Source: an uncultured Coriobacteriaceae bacterium (GTDB lineage Bacteria; Actinomycetota; Coriobacteriia; Coriobacteriales; Eggerthellaceae). Taken from it: DNA of 22,985 nt. The notes under the pieces are model-generated. The model searched no databases, was not told the origin of the DNA, and was given only the letters and a program-made list of their open reading frames with translations. This document shows, in pieces, positions 22,430 to 22,985 of this stretch; the stretch's first letter is position 1, and each line of letters begins with the position of its first letter. Made by a program: the position numbers and the translations under genes. The stretch spans positions 1 to 22,985 of the forward strand of contig URRZ01000024.1 in the NCBI GenBank assembly GCA_900550385.1. The letters run 5' to 3'.

Positions 22430-22985
22430 TGCCCGACGATTCGAAACGCGACGCATCGAAACGAGCGGCGAGCGCGAGCTCCGACAAGCTATGGACCCCG
22501 GCCAACATCGTGACGCTGGTGCGTATCTGCCTCGTGCCGGTGTTCGTGCTCGCCATCATCAGCCCTTGGCCTGCGTATTTCGGCCTTGATTCCGCTTCAG
22601 GCGTGAAGTCGTGGGTTGCCGCAGCCATCTTCATCGTGCTTGCGGCGACGGATGGGCTGGACGGCTACCTCGCGCGGAGCAGGGGGGAAGTGACCGACTT
22701 CGGCAAGTTCATGGACCCTCTTGCCGACAAGATCCTGGTTGCGGCCGCCCTGCTGTCCCTGATAGAGCTGAGGGTGCTGCCCTCTTGGCCCGCGTTGATC
22801 ATCCTCACGCGCGAGTTCATCGTCTCGGGCATCCGCATGGTCGCGGCCAGCAAGGGGACCGTCATCGCGGCAAGCTGGTACGGTAAGGCGAAGACGGTCA
22901 CGCAGATCATCGCCATCGTCCTGTTCATCATCAAGGATTCCGTCATCAAGGTCGACCCGCTCGGCGCCCTGCACGATCCCGTGTA
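22426..22985 (+). CDS. pgsA: CDP-diacylglycerol--glycerol-3-phosphate 3-phosphatidyltransferase (partial, runs off the end)
   Basis: PgsA joins CDP-diacylglycerol and glycerol-3-phosphate to make phosphatidylglycerol phosphate in the membrane. The frame is open from ATG 22426 (overlapping the rimO stop) or ATG 22429 to the window end, giving 186 codons without a stop. The CDP-alcohol phosphotransferase signature is complete: DGLDGYLAR (76-84), then eight residues, G93, D97 and D101. PANIVTLVRI near residue 25 and the hydrophobic helices match PgsA. The N-terminal 20 residues are a charged, Ser/Ala-rich extension. The 3' end lies outside the window. In Gram-positive genomes cinA and recA often follow, so they may lie just beyond (inference). 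Confidence 0.92.
   Translation, partial: MMPDDSKRDASKRAASASSDKLWTPANIVTLVRICLVPVFVLAIISPWPAYFGLDSASGVKSWVAAAIFIVLAATDGLDGYLARSRGEVTDFGKFMDPLADKILVAAALLSLIELRVLPSWPALIILTREFIVSGIRMVAASKGTVIAASWYGKAKTVTQIIAIVLFIIKDSVIKVDPLGALHDPV

Noticed and set aside
19190..22456. Minus-strand open frame of more than 1,000 codons opposite rodZ-like, yajQ and rimO
   Set aside because: It lies antisense to three well-identified genes and its composition is what GC-rich codon bias creates. No recognisable domain is present.
1..22985. Mobile elements, prophage, toxin-antitoxin, CRISPR or other defence systems
   Set aside because: All plus-strand coding space is taken by identified housekeeping genes with conserved order. 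No transposase, integrase, repeat array, tRNA or attachment duplication was seen.

Overview
The window is one continuous stretch of bacterial chromosome, GC-rich with strong G/C preference at third codon positions. All supported genes lie on the plus strand. The gene order combines two neighbourhoods known from high-GC Gram-positive bacteria: hemW-hrcA-dnaJ-rsmE-mtaB-phoH-ybeY-dgkA-era-recO, and rpsO-pnp-dapB-dapA-RNase J-ftsK-rodZ-like-yajQ-rimO-pgsA. A small integral-membrane dgkA between ybeY and era is the Firmicutes-like arrangement, while rpsO-pnp-dapB-dapA-rnj-ftsK is the order seen in Actinomycetota. Together with the composition this points to Actinomycetota, most likely class Coriobacteriia (Eggerthella relatives). 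That placement is inferred from gene order and style; no rRNA or other phylogenetic marker gene was compared.

Layout. 1-110 is the tail of hemW. 111-226 carries a CIRCE-type operator. hrcA, dnaJ, rsmE and mtaB follow (227-4524): heat-shock control and chaperone, then rRNA and tRNA modification. phoH, ybeY, dgkA and era (4546-7453) form a tight run for ribosome maturation and lipid recycling, and a promoter-like extended -10 directly in front of phoH suggests a leaderless transcript. A lineage-type gene for a zinc-ribbon/membrane/PASTA protein sits between era and recO (7590-9140). rpsO and pnp (10142-12858) each have long, structured leaders that look like autoregulatory RNA. dapB and dapA (13081-14853) are the lysine/diaminopimelate branch-point genes. 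A long-form RNase J (14906-16774) follows. ftsK, a RodZ-like HTH membrane protein, yajQ, rimO and the start of pgsA close the window.

How the genes fit together. Much of the content is RNA and ribosome biology: RsmE, YbeY, Era, S15, PNPase, RNase J, RimO and MtaB. The rest is envelope and division (DgkA, DapA/DapB, FtsK, RodZ-like, PgsA, PASTA protein), plus stress control and repair (HrcA/DnaJ, RecO). No tRNA, rRNA, CRISPR array, insertion sequence, integrase, attachment site or origin was found. No gap between genes exceeds 300 bases; the largest are 9913-10141, 12859-13080 and 10430-10638, and all three contain hairpins.

The window is essentially a conserved housekeeping region, and I did not find a clear new multi-gene system. 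The points most worth a second look are the orphan zinc-ribbon/PASTA protein with possible phospho-threonine sites, the rpsO and pnp leaders, the candidate leaderless phoH start, and several very stable hairpins that lack a U-tract.
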